A stretch of DNA of 64,000 nucleotides from Streptomyces viridochromogenes (GTDB lineage: Bacteria; Actinomycetota; Actinomycetes; Streptomycetales; Streptomycetaceae), in contig NZ_LGUR01000216.1 of NCBI RefSeq assembly GCF_001270495.1, positions 1 through 64,000 of the forward strand, written 5' to 3'. The notes under the pieces are model-generated. The model was not told the DNA's origin. It ran no database searches and saw nothing but the letters and a program-made list of their open reading frames with translations. A program made the position numbers and the translations under genes. This document shows positions 51,601-59,180 of the stretch, piece by piece. Within the stretch, counting starts at the first letter, position 1. Each line of letters starts with the position of its first letter.

Positions 51601-52356
51601 AAGACCACTGTGGACCTGTCGACGCCGTCCGCGATGCCGGCGGACGCGATCGCCCTGGGACCGGGCGGCCGTACGCTCCTCACCACCCGTTTGACCGACG
51701 ACGGCATCGTCAACGAGACATGGGACACCATGCGTCGGCGGAGGACGGCGCTCCTCCCCGGCCCGGCCGGGAATCATCTGGCCTTCAGCCGGGACGGCAA
51801 GCTCCTCGTGACCGACAACCGCGTCGTGCGAGCGGGCCGGTCCCACGCCCATGACCTCGTCCAGCACGACGGCATCGGAGCCATCGCCTTCGCTCCCGAC
51901 GGCTCCGGCCTGGCGGCGGGCGACTGGACAGGGCGGGTGGCCCTCTGGGACGGCGACCTCCGGCACCGAGCGGGCATCCTGAGGAACGTCTTTCCGGCGC
52001 CCGTCGATCCGTCCTCCGACTCAGCCGAGGCGATCACGGCTCTCGCATTCAGTCCGGACGGCCGCACGCTCGCCGTGGGCGGCAACGCGGGCACCGTCCA
52101 ACTCTGGGACATCTCGACCCAGCAACCTCTCGGTCCTTCTCTGCCCACCTCCGGTGAGAGCGTCGACACGCTCGCCTTCAGCCCGGACAGCACCATGCTG
52201 TACGCGGGCGGCAAGCACGTCCCGCTCCAGCGGTACGTCGTGGATCCTGACCGAGCGGTGTCCCTTGTCTGCTCCCGTGCCGGGAACACGGAGCTGACCC
52301 GTGCGCAGTGGCGCACCTACATTCCCGACCAGCCGTACCAGCGGGTCTGCCCCTGA
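48634..52356 (+). CDS. HTH-STAND ATPase-WD40 repeat signalling protein
   Basis: 1240 residues. Residues about 12-75 form an XRE-type helix-turn-helix (RELRRSAGGVSYRAMAKKTS, FSVTTLAKAASGERLPSLAV). A STAND (nSTAND1) ATPase follows, with Walker A VVFGASGSGKSSLLRAGLIP near residue 140, Walker B SWVVVDQFEEVFTL and a winged segment HEALINSWPRLREWIDADRE. A membrane helix is likely at about 513-533 (LTASLCAVLAVALVVGLTAV), and the C-terminal 600 residues are degenerate WD40 repeats (TALAFSPDGRTLAVGGNAGT, VQLWDISTQQPLGP), probably an extracellular propeller. Such proteins sense a signal with the repeats and oligomerise through the ATPase; the output is unknown. The 290-bp gap before it has no gene. Confidence 0.9.
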   Translation: MGRPELPVDPAAGPVQRLAHDLRELRRSAGGVSYRAMAKKTSFSVTTLAKAASGERLPSLAVLRAYVQACGADPGPWEARWAEAEALAEEEQQEDADAAPPYRGLTRFEPDDRELFFGRDRLIDELSELACGSPFAVVFGASGSGKSSLLRAGLIPLLREKIAQQGREAVLRILTPGARPATTYGHLLKPTADDPESWVVVDQFEEVFTLCHERAERDRFLDLLLAARDPGSRLRVLIAVRSDFYARCAEHPRLAEALHASGLLVGPMTADELREAVIRPAQAAGLIVERTLTARIVEDVLDEPGGLPMLSHALLETWRRRKGRMLTLAAYEAAGGVRGAIAASAEEAYGELSPAQAHAARHLLLRMVEPGQGNADTRRPLSWEEMAGWEDPGVRAVAGRLTRARLLTTDDDGVQLAHEALINSWPRLREWIDADRERLRHHRQLTDAARTWLEHDRDPGTLYRGTRLARAEELFAGDDRGYDGLTSEETAFLVAAAEQRATEERAATRARRRSRTLTASLCAVLAVALVVGLTAVRLRQDSEKQTTDTAARRVAAVAEALRTTDPRTAMLLGVAAWRISELPESRRALVGALAQPELDNFIDPAPGDEPNRYLDTSGRTLLSIGDKTWRTWDVGTHRRIASGPVPHGAILGAGPGGRVLVIQTGQQTQRLWDTRTGRWIAGPLPFRDTVSFGASGRNYLVRSPDDDRAGLYSVTDGHLVFRTPSAGRGELAHAAADDRLLAVCPRGGAPQVWDTSARSVRSGAWTSARGVCGVDAFLGLTGGRLLALAGDRVRVWDTTSGRELADVAHPGALGAVVSADGSFLATGGGQEIRVWRLPNGGAPVFRHSLDNESLSGLAWDSSRPLLRYLEGGTAHTLDLTTTLTPAWRTSPLAGVRLSPDGRMLATAERVGDRYVFQLRNTRDGRLLRTLPAPSRSVSRTGIPTVPADATEPLLSFSPDGGMFAYGVSVPGWDTVPQRLTVWDVAAGHAKTTVDLSTPSAMPADAIALGPGGRTLLTTRLTDDGIVNETWDTMRRRRTALLPGPAGNHLAFSRDGKLLVTDNRVVRAGRSHAHDLVQHDGIGAIAFAPDGSGLAAGDWTGRVALWDGDLRHRAGILRNVFPAPVDPSSDSAEAITALAFSPDGRTLAVGGNAGTVQLWDISTQQPLGPSLPTSGESVDTLAFSPDSTMLYAGGKHVPLQRYVVDPDRAVSLVCSRAGNTELTRAQWRTYIPDQPYQRVCP

Positions 52357-52700
52357 CCGTCTCGGTGGATCATGAAAGTGGCCGGGGCGGCAGTGCGATC
52401 AGCCCCGGGACTCGCACCAGTACGGCTCGAACCGGTGCCCGCCCGCCTACCTTCCTTGCTTCAGAGCAGGCTGCTGCCCCGGCCGAGGGGGGAAGTCCGG
52501 ACCGGGGCAGCGGCGGGTCGATCGTCAAAGGCCCGGGAGTCGTCCCTCCAACCATCCCACCGGGTCAAACAGTCCCCCCGGCGACGGCGGACGCCTGGTC
52601 GCGGGAGCCGAGAACCGTACGCGGGCGCCGGGCAAGCAATCCAAGGGCGTCCCGGTAGAGGCAGAAGCCTCTGACGCCGGCCAGTCCGGAACCGCCCACC

Positions 52701-52759
52701 GAATTGTCTGACCTGGCGAAAGGGACGTGCCAAACAACATTCCGGCTGCGAGCGTCGGT
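52701..52759 (+). repeat. duplicated 59-bp upstream module, copy A (carbonic anhydrase relic)
   Basis: The block from GAATTGTCTG to CCGGCTGCGAGCGTCGGT has a matching 59-bp block, without gaps and about 76% identical, at 56581-56639. Each copy ends 37-47 bp before the start codon of an exported or membrane-anchored protein. It is probably a shared promoter or regulator site. The stretch 52357-52700 before it has no gene. Confidence 0.6.
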
Positions 52760-52806
52760 GCGGCAAGGCCGGATCCCGGCACCCTGAGTCACCCGGAGAA
52801 GAGCAC

Positions 52807-53284
52807 ATGTCTTCCACCGGCGCGATGACGCTCCCCGAGTCGGAAGCGCCTCAACAGCCGCCGCCGCGACGCCGCACCCGCAGGATCACCGTCGGCGGTC
52901 AGTACGCCGGACCCGCAGCGCAGGGCCATGCTCACCGGAGGGCTGCCAGCCTCCGCGCCCCTGATCACCGGATGTTCGTCGAAGACGGCCGCCACGAAGG
53001 CCTCGGCCGCGACGGCGGGGGCCACGGCGAGCGCCTCGGCATCCGCGAGTGCGGCCGCGGTCCCGGGCTCCCCCTGGTCGGCGTTCGCACGGCTGATGGA
53101 GGGCAACAAGCGCTGGATGGACGGCACGCTCCAGCACCCGACCGGGACCCCGAGCGCCGACGGTTCGTCGCCCCAAGCAGGACCCCTACGGCGTGATCCT
53201 GTCCTGCACCGACTCCCGGGTGCCACCGGAGCTCCTCTTCGACACCGGCCGCGTGGAAGTCCTCACCGGAGCACCCTCCGCCTG
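52807..53284 (+). pseudogene. exported beta-carbonic anhydrase, frameshifted and truncated
   Basis: ATG 52807 begins a Tat-like leader (ESEAPQQPPPRRRTRRI). The next part, in another frame, gives MLTGGLPASAPLITGCSSKT, the lipoprotein-like end of the leader, an Ala/Ser-rich linker and SPWSAFARLMEGNKRWMDGT, the start of a beta-carbonic anhydrase. A further shift yields DPYGVILSCTDSRVPPELLF, with the zinc-binding Cys and the CxDSR motif, followed soon by a stop at 53282-53284. The His and second Cys of the zinc site are missing. With at least two frameshifts and a lost C-terminal half it is not functional as read. 53285-53525 holds nothing recognisable. Confidence 0.7.
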
Positions 53285-53525
53285 AAGATCGCGAGACCGG
53301 GCCCGCGCAAGGCGCCGCCGTCGGCCACCCGGATCGGTCGCCGGCCTGTCGGGCTCGAACCGACCTGCCCCGAACCGACCCGCGCGGAGCCTTCGCAGAA
53401 CGCGGGCGGCAGGGCCCGCCCGTAACCCCGCCGCCTCTGGCCGGCACGGGGTGCGGTCGCCTCGCCGAAGGCGAACACAGTGACACTGACCAGCCATTTC
53501 ACAGGGAAAACGGGGGACGCCGCAC

Positions 53526-54800
53526 GTGCGCATCGCCTTCCTGCTGCACAACGCCTACGCGATGGGCGGCACCGTACGGACGACCATGACACTCGCCGAC
53601 ACGCTCGCCGGGCGACACCAGGTGGAACTCGTGTCCGTCTTCCGGCACCGCGAGACACCACAACTGGGGCGGTCGCCGGAGGTACCGCTGCGGGCCCTGG
53701 TGGACCGGCGCAAGGGATCCGAGGACGCGGCACACCCCCTCGCCCGGCGGGCCGGGGAGGTCTTCCCGAAGGGGGACAGCCGCTCGCACCAGTACCACCG
53801 GCTCGCCGAGCAGCGGGTCATCGACTGGCTGCGGGAGACGGACGCCGACGTCGTCGTGGGCACCAGGGCCGGACTCAACGCGCTGCTGGCCCGGTTCGGA
53901 CCACGACATGCCGTGCTCGTCGGCCAGGAGCACCTCACCCACGACAACCACCCGCACCGACTGCGGACGGAACTCCAACGCTGGTACGGCGGTCTCGACG
54001 CGCTGGTCACCATGACCGAGGCCGACGCGCGCGACCACCGGCGCGGCATGCGGCTGCCGCGCACCCGGGTGCTGGCCATCCCCAACAGCGTTCCCGAACC
54101 CTCGGTGCCGCCGGCCGACGCGGCGGCCAAGGTCGTCGTCGCGGCGGGACGGCTGGCCCGCGTCAAGCGGTACGAGATGCTGGTCGACGCGTTCGCCCTG
54201 GCCGGTGCGGCCTGCCCCGACTGGTCCCTGCGCATCTACGGGGACGGCGCGGAACGCGCCCGGATAGCCGACCGGATAGCCCACCACGGCCTGGGTGACC
54301 GGGTCCTCCTGATGGGTTCGGCCACTCCCATCGAGGCCGAGTGGGTCAAGGGCTCCATCGCCGCGGTGACCTCCGCGCACGAGTCGTTCGGGATGACGAT
54401 CGTGGAGGCCATGCGCTGCGGCCTGCCCGTGGTGAGCACCGACTGCCCCCACGGGCCCGGCGAGATCATCCGCCACGGTGTGGACGGCTGTCTCGTCCCG
54501 CGCGACAGCACCCGGGGTGTGGCGGACGCGCTGCTGGCACTGATGCGGGACGACGGACGGCGTGCGGAGATGGGCAGGGCCGCCCGGGCCAGTGCGGCGA
54601 AACGATTCACCCCGGAGGGCGTCGCCGACCGCTACGAGCGGCTGTTCAGCACCCTGGTTCAGGAGCGGGCCCAGCGGTCCGCTCCACCGCCCGGCCCGGC
54701 CGACTGGCGCGACCGTGCCACCGTGCTCGCCGCCACGGCAGGCATCCTCGCCCGCGCAGCGGTGCGCCGTGGGCGGCGCAAGCTGGGGTGGGTCGGATGA
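53526..54800 (+). CDS. glycosyltransferase family 4 protein
   Basis: 424 residues from GTG 53526. GT-B fold: the N-terminal MRIAFLLHNAYAMGGTVRTT loop, then VVVAAGRLARVKRYEMLVDA (start of the nucleotide-sugar domain) and the donor-binding EX7E stretch SAHESFGMTIVEAMRCGLPV. The C-terminal 40 residues are basic (RAAVRRGRRKLGWVG) and may touch the membrane. It transfers a sugar from a nucleotide donor, probably to a lipid or cell-wall glycan. Its stop overlaps the start of the next gene by four bases (ATGA), so the two proteins should act together. Confidence 0.9.
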   Translation: MRIAFLLHNAYAMGGTVRTTMTLADTLAGRHQVELVSVFRHRETPQLGRSPEVPLRALVDRRKGSEDAAHPLARRAGEVFPKGDSRSHQYHRLAEQRVIDWLRETDADVVVGTRAGLNALLARFGPRHAVLVGQEHLTHDNHPHRLRTELQRWYGGLDALVTMTEADARDHRRGMRLPRTRVLAIPNSVPEPSVPPADAAAKVVVAAGRLARVKRYEMLVDAFALAGAACPDWSLRIYGDGAERARIADRIAHHGLGDRVLLMGSATPIEAEWVKGSIAAVTSAHESFGMTIVEAMRCGLPVVSTDCPHGPGEIIRHGVDGCLVPRDSTRGVADALLALMRDDGRRAEMGRAARASAAKRFTPEGVADRYERLFSTLVQERAQRSAPPPGPADWRDRATVLAATAGILARAAVRRGRRKLGWVG

Positions 54801-56188
54801 ACGCGGATCGCACAGCGGCCTCGGCACGGCGGATGCTGTGGATCGTGGTCGCCGGGTTCTGTGTGGTGTCGGCCGTCCTCGTACCGCTCACACTGCCGCT
54901 CGGCTGGGACGAGCTCGTGTACGCCAGCCGCTTCGGGCCGTACGGTCCCGCGACCCCGTTCAGCGCCCCGCGCACCCGCGGGGTCCCCCTGCTGCTTGCT
55001 CCGATCGCCTCCTGGAGCGACTCGACGGTACTGCTCAGGGTGTGGCTGCTCCTGCTGGCCGGCGGTGCGCTCTGGCTGGGATTCCGGCCCTGGCTGCGCA
55101 TCGTGCACCGCCCGGCGGCGGTGTGGGTGGCGGCCGGGCTGTACGGCAGCCTGTGGGTCACTCTGTTCTACGCCGGTTCCGCGATGCCGAACCACTACAC
55201 CGCGATGGGTGCCACCGCCGCGGTGGGCTGTTTCCTCGCGCCGCGTCCCCGGTACGCGGGTGTCGCGGCAGGACTGGCGGTGGTGACCCTGATGCGGCCC
55301 AACGACGGTGTGGCCGTCGCCGCGCCGCTGCTCCTGGCCGCCGTACTGATGCCCGCACTGCGCGGCCACCTCTGGGGGCGTCTGTCGGCCGCGGCGGCCG
55401 GACTCGTGGCGGGTGCGCTGCCCTGGGTCGTCGAGGCCGAGGTGCGGTTCGGCGGGGTGCGCAGCCGGCTCGCGGAGGCCGACCAGGTCCAGGGCGGCCT
55501 GCGGGCCGTCTTCTCCCTGCGCGACCATCTCACCGCGCTGGACGGCCCGCTGCTGTGCCGTCCCTGCACGGGCGACACCGTATCGCTGCCCGTGACGGAG
55601 TGGTGGGTGCTGCTGCCGCTGCTGGTCGGCCTGGGGCTGTGGGCGGAGCGCCGGGCGCGCCGGTCCGCTGCACCGCTGTGGCTGTCCGTGGCGGTGGCGG
55701 CGGCCACGGCGGCGCCGTATCTCTTCCTCGTCCCCTACGCCGCGCCGCGGTTCCTCCTGCCGGCCTACGCCCTGCTGGCGCTCCCTGCCGCTGTCGGGCT
55801 CCTCGCCGTGGTCCACCGGGCCCGCACCCGCCGTTCACTGCCGACGGCCGCGGTGCTCGCCCTGGCACTCCTCGGGCACTGGGGCATCCAGATCGGGCTC
55901 GTCCACACACATGCGGGCATCCAGCAGCGGGCCCGCGGAGACTGGGACCGGATCGCCTCCGTGCTGCGCGAGCACGGAGTGCACCCGCCGTGTGTCCTCG
56001 CGGGGAACCGTTCGACGATTCCCATCGCCCACACCGCGGGCTGCTCGGTCACGGAGTCGGATCCCCCGGCGCACCCCAGTGCGCTGGTCCTTCGCGAGCG
56101 GAACCCACCGCACTGGGCGCGCGACTGGCAACGTTTTCCGGTGCCGGACACCTACAACCCCGGATGGACCGTCGTCGTGCGTCCATGA
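54797..56188 (+). CDS. multi-pass membrane protein, GT39/GT-C-like
   Basis: 463 residues from ATG 54797. About ten helices. Near the start is LTLPLGWDELVYASRFGPYG, with an Asp-Glu pair in the first outer loop as in GT-C glycosyltransferases (ArnT, PMT), where this acidic motif is catalytic. AGSAMPNHYTAMGATAAVGC and LVPYAAPRFLLPAYALLALP are further recognisable stretches; the C-terminal 100 residues lie outside the membrane. It would use a polyprenyl-phosphate sugar. Coupled to the GT4 gene, so together they may build and attach one glycan. Confidence 0.82.
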   Translation: MNADRTAASARRMLWIVVAGFCVVSAVLVPLTLPLGWDELVYASRFGPYGPATPFSAPRTRGVPLLLAPIASWSDSTVLLRVWLLLLAGGALWLGFRPWLRIVHRPAAVWVAAGLYGSLWVTLFYAGSAMPNHYTAMGATAAVGCFLAPRPRYAGVAAGLAVVTLMRPNDGVAVAAPLLLAAVLMPALRGHLWGRLSAAAAGLVAGALPWVVEAEVRFGGVRSRLAEADQVQGGLRAVFSLRDHLTALDGPLLCRPCTGDTVSLPVTEWWVLLPLLVGLGLWAERRARRSAAPLWLSVAVAAATAAPYLFLVPYAAPRFLLPAYALLALPAAVGLLAVVHRARTRRSLPTAAVLALALLGHWGIQIGLVHTHAGIQQRARGDWDRIASVLREHGVHPPCVLAGNRSTIPIAHTAGCSVTESDPPAHPSALVLRERNPPHWARDWQRFPVPDTYNPGWTVVVRP

Positions 56189-56280
56189 CGGCCGGCCGTG
56201 CGCCGCAGGGCCGGTAGGGCGATGCGGCCCCCGAAGTCCACTGCGGCGCCGACGGCCCCCGAGGTGCCACGCCCCGGTCG

Positions 56281-56400
56281 TGTCCTTTGGCCGGCTGATC
56301 CCTCTCAGCGTCCACTGGGACGAACTGGACGCACTCGGCATGCTGCACAACTCCCGCCCTGCTCGTGGAGCGCGCGTGGCGCTCCGGGAAACGTGCGCGG
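56281..56400 (+). pseudogene. thioesterase (hotdog) relic
   Basis: The plus strand reads SFGRLIPLSVHWDELDALGM and LHNSR, then in another frame ALLVERAW. Acyl-CoA thioesterases of the 4HBT type have VHWxDxDAxGMLHNARYALLVERAW, so this is a frameshifted start of one with the rest missing. The remaining parts of 56189-56580 hold nothing I can identify. Confidence 0.55.
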
Positions 56401-56580
56401 GGCGAGCGCGCGGGCGAGGGCTTCGGTCCCGGCGCGAAGAGGCGGGCGGGGCGTCGAGCAGGTTGCCGGGCAGCCGCCGTACGCCGGTGGCGTCCTGCAC
56501 CAGCGTGTCGCCCGCAAGGTAGAGGCGTGGAGCGACGGCGGCGTTACGTCCGGACAAGTAACGTGGAACTCGATCCTCCG

Positions 56581-56639
56581 GAATTGTATGCGGCGGCAAA
56601 AGGGGCCTGTCAGACAACCTCCCGGCTGTGAGTGTCGGT
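56581..56639 (+). repeat. duplicated 59-bp upstream module, copy B (RIP-like gene)
   Basis: Second copy of the module at 52701: GAATTGTATG, GGCAAAAGGGGCCTGTCAGA, CAACCTCCCGGCTGTGAGTG, TCGGT. It ends 37 bp before the ATG of the RIP-like gene. Substitutions are spread evenly, so this is an old duplication or a conserved regulatory element. Confidence 0.6.
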
Positions 56640-56676
56640 CGTGACATCGCTGCACGTCGAACAACCGGAGCACACC

Positions 56677-57438
56677 ATGCCCACCAGCGTCCTGATCGCG
56701 GTCACCTTGTCCGTCCTTCTCGGGATCCTGGTGTTCTTCACAGTGCCCAGGGACACCGAGACATCCGCCTCGACGGCGGCGGACCATGTGACGATCAACG
56801 CCGAGACCGTCGCCGGCAAGGAACACGTCGACTTCCCACAGGTCCCCTGGAACATCAACCGCGGCTCGGGCGCCTATCTGACCATGCTCGACCAGCTGCG
56901 CAACCTCGCCGAGACCTCGGCCAACGGCCGCGTCATGCCCAACGTCGACACCGAGGTGAACGGCGCCATCACCGGCGACACGGAGAGCCAGGGTTTCGCC
57001 GACATCGTGATCAGCAGCGGCGACCGCACCCCCGCGGTGCATGCGATCGTACGGCTCAGCGACTTCTGCGTCGTGCGGTTCTTCTCCAGCGACACCCCGC
57101 ACGACTTCGTCCTGAACCTCGCCTCCGACGTCCCCAACCATGAGGACGCCGACGACAACTGGTTCCTCGGCAAGGAGGGCTACGACGCCCTCGCCCGCGT
57201 CGCGAACCAGTCGCTGACCGCCGTCAACCTGAACGAGTCCAGCCTTGAGAACAGCCTCAGGGACCTCGGCATCCGCGGCACCGACCGCACCGCCCAGGCG
57301 CGCGGCATGCTGCGCTACATCTTCGCCATCACCGAGGCCTCCCGGTTCCGCCCCATCGCCGACCGCATCGCGCACGGCATGGACAACGGGTCCGACGTCT
57401 TCGTCACCGCACAGCAGGTCGGCCTGATACGTAACTAG
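56677..57438 (+). CDS. ribosome-inactivating-protein-like toxin, ended early by an amber codon
   Basis: 253 residues from ATG 56677 with GGAG six bases upstream. A hydrophobic start (SVLIAVTLSVLLGILVFFTV) anchors or exports it. The rest resembles rRNA N-glycosidases (ricin/Shiga A-chain fold): INRGSGAYLTMLDQLRNLAE, GYDALARVANQSLTAVNLNE (Tyr169, equivalent to the second active-site Tyr) and RYIFAITEASRFRPIADRIA, where Glu220 and Arg223 match the catalytic E-x-x-R pair. Such enzymes remove one adenine from 23S/28S rRNA. The frame stops at TAG 57436-57438, exactly where the family has the conserved Trp after N; sense codons (AGISDVFVGLTNRT) continue in frame. A TGG-to-TAG change would explain this. 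The first active-site Tyr seems to be Phe130. Confidence 0.72.
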   Translation: MPTSVLIAVTLSVLLGILVFFTVPRDTETSASTAADHVTINAETVAGKEHVDFPQVPWNINRGSGAYLTMLDQLRNLAETSANGRVMPNVDTEVNGAITGDTESQGFADIVISSGDRTPAVHAIVRLSDFCVVRFFSSDTPHDFVLNLASDVPNHEDADDNWFLGKEGYDALARVANQSLTAVNLNESSLENSLRDLGIRGTDRTAQARGMLRYIFAITEASRFRPIADRIAHGMDNGSDVFVTAQQVGLIRN

Positions 57439-57789
57439 GCCGGCATCAGCGATGTCTTCGTCGGCCTCACCAACCGCACCGACCTCTCCACCAGCACCGG
57501 CGTCGCCGGCGACACCATCGCGGACGTCCGGGTCGCCGCGGGCATCGGGCGCGACCGTGACGCCGTTACCGCCGGCCTTACCCTGCCGTGGAACTCAGGC
57601 GTCGTCGAAGGTCGCCCTCCTGCGGAAACGGGTTCTCATGGCCTGATCACCGAATCAAGCAGGAGCGCCGACGGATCCCTGGAGCCCGCCGGCACCCACC
57701 CTGGCTCACCATCGCCGTCCACAGCCGGCTCTGGTTCGCCCGGCCCCTCGCTGATGCCGTCCGCCGGCCCTGAGGACGCCGCACCGAAA

Positions 57790-57935
57790 CCCGCACGGCG
57801 CAGCACGCGCACGGCCTCGGCGCGGTCGGCAGGCTCCCCCGAGACTCCGGGGCCGGTCAGGCGCATGGTGCCGAAGCCGAGGCGATTGACCGGCAGGTCG
57901 CCGCCGATCCGGAAGACACCGCTCTCGGCTGCGGG
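57790..57935 (-). pseudogene. aldo/keto reductase N-terminal relic
   Basis: The minus strand reads [40 protein letters not shown] and RRAGFG, the first beta strand and helix of an aldo/keto reductase. The active-site Asp, Tyr and Lys lie further on and are missing. It is embedded antisense in the relic-rich stretch after the RIP-like gene. Confidence 0.6.
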
Positions 57936-57974
57936 ACGGACGGCGGTTCCGGTCGTGTTCGTGATCACGCGCGG

Positions 57975-58392
57975 GTCTCTCAAGGCTGAAGTGATGCGCC
58001 GGATGGTCGACGCCGCGGTGAGCATCGGCGGGCTCATCGACACCGCCTTCTCCCCCGAGGCCGCCGCCCGGCTCCGATTCGGCATGCCCGGCATCTTCGG
58101 CAACTCCCTGCGGCTGGACGCCGAGCCGAGCCTCGCCGAACTCCAGGCCGCCATGGCCGCCTTCTCGCTGCGTACGCAGGGGCTCCTGGACGACTGGGGC
58201 AGCGACCCCGTGCCGCTGCTGTACGTCAACGGAGACCAGGACCAGCACGTCCCGGCCGACGACTCCAGGCCCCTCGAGTCCCGCCCGAACACCGTCGTCC
58301 GGCTCGTGCCGAACGCCACCCACAGCGCCATGCAGAAGGCCCAGGAGATCGTCCCCTGGAGCCTGCAGTGGCTCCGCGACCAACTGGCCTGA
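57975..58392 (+). pseudogene. alpha/beta hydrolase (FrsA-like), C-terminal fragment
   Basis: Reads [60 protein letters not shown] (acid residue) and [20 protein letters not shown] (catalytic His), ending at TGA 58390-58392. It is the last 140 residues of a 300-400-residue esterase; the nucleophile Ser is missing. It is in the same frame as the RIP-like gene's sense codons after TAG, but the relic boundary in between is clear, so I do not treat the two as one protein. Confidence 0.6.
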
Positions 58393-58502
58393 CCGCGCCA
58401 CCACGCCGTCGAGCCCCGAGGCGGTTCTCAAGCCGTCGGCGCCACCGACGACGACCGGGCGGCGCATGCCGCCCGTACGCATCCCCTCGACGAGGGACAC
58501 GA

Positions 58503-58633
58503 ACCCGGGTGAAGGCGGCCAGGGCGGCATCCGGTGCACCGCAGCCAAACTGGAGACGGCCGCCAAGAAAGGCTTCACCGCCGAGGTCGTGATCAGCAAC
58601 GGCATCGCGACCACCATCCGCGACAGCCACTGA
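58503..58633 (+). pseudogene. unidentified relic, weak resemblance to amino-acid kinase
   Basis: The frame reads EGGQGGIRCTAAKLETAAKK and GFTAEVVISNGIATTIRDSH before TGA 58631-58633. The GGxxxKLExAxxxG and VVISNG patterns recall the end of amino-acid-kinase domains (glutamate 5-kinase, carbamate kinase relatives), but the match is short and I am not sure of it. Confidence 0.25.
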
Positions 58634-58787
58634 GCCGCAGGCCGGCCGGAATGCGCCGCGCTGGATGCGGCCCAGTGCGGCGATGCGGCGCCGACCGGTG
58701 CGGGTGGGCGGGCGCACGCGTCGAGCCCCCACACATCACCTGGACCGCCGCACGCGCCGGCCAGGAACGGCGGCACACCGTCCCGAA

Positions 58788-58905
58788 GTCGGGGTTGGTC
58801 CAGTCGGCGACGGGTCCTTCGGGGAGGTAGGCGAAGTACTTGCGGTACTTGCGGGCGCCGGGGAACTGCCGCAGCAGCACCAGGGGCACGCCCGTCAGAG
58901 CCGGT
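58788..58905 (-). pseudogene. FemAB-type peptidyltransferase N-terminal relic
   Basis: The minus strand reads LTGVPLVLLRQFPGARKYRK and YFAYLPEGPVADWTNPDFG, the first conserved block of FemAB/FemX proteins, which add amino acids to the peptidoglycan cross-bridge. About 35 codons are left. The stretch from here to 59180 shows nothing further. Confidence 0.5.
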
Positions 58906-59180
58906 CCGGCGACTCCCCGGCCGTTGGCGAGTGCCTCCTTGGCGACCGGTGGCGGCCGGGTGGCGAAGGCCCCACCCCGGCTCCGCCGCTGCCGTCCAGG
59001 GCGGCGACAGCGGCGGGCCGCCTGGCGTCGCAGCGTCGTCACGCGTCCGGCAGCCGGGGTGCGAGTGCGGTGTCGACCAGGGCCGGGGCGATCATCGGCG
59101 GTACGCGCTGTGCCTCCGCCTCGGTCCGCGGCTACAGCTGTCGCGTGGTTGCGCGGCCCTGCGGAGTATCTGGTCGGGGT

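Noticed and set aside
57439..58392. RIP-like toxin and the FrsA-like fragment as one long protein read through TAG
   Set aside because: They share a frame, but between them is an antisense aldo/keto reductase relic and low-complexity sequence; the hydrolase piece matches a different family's C-terminus.
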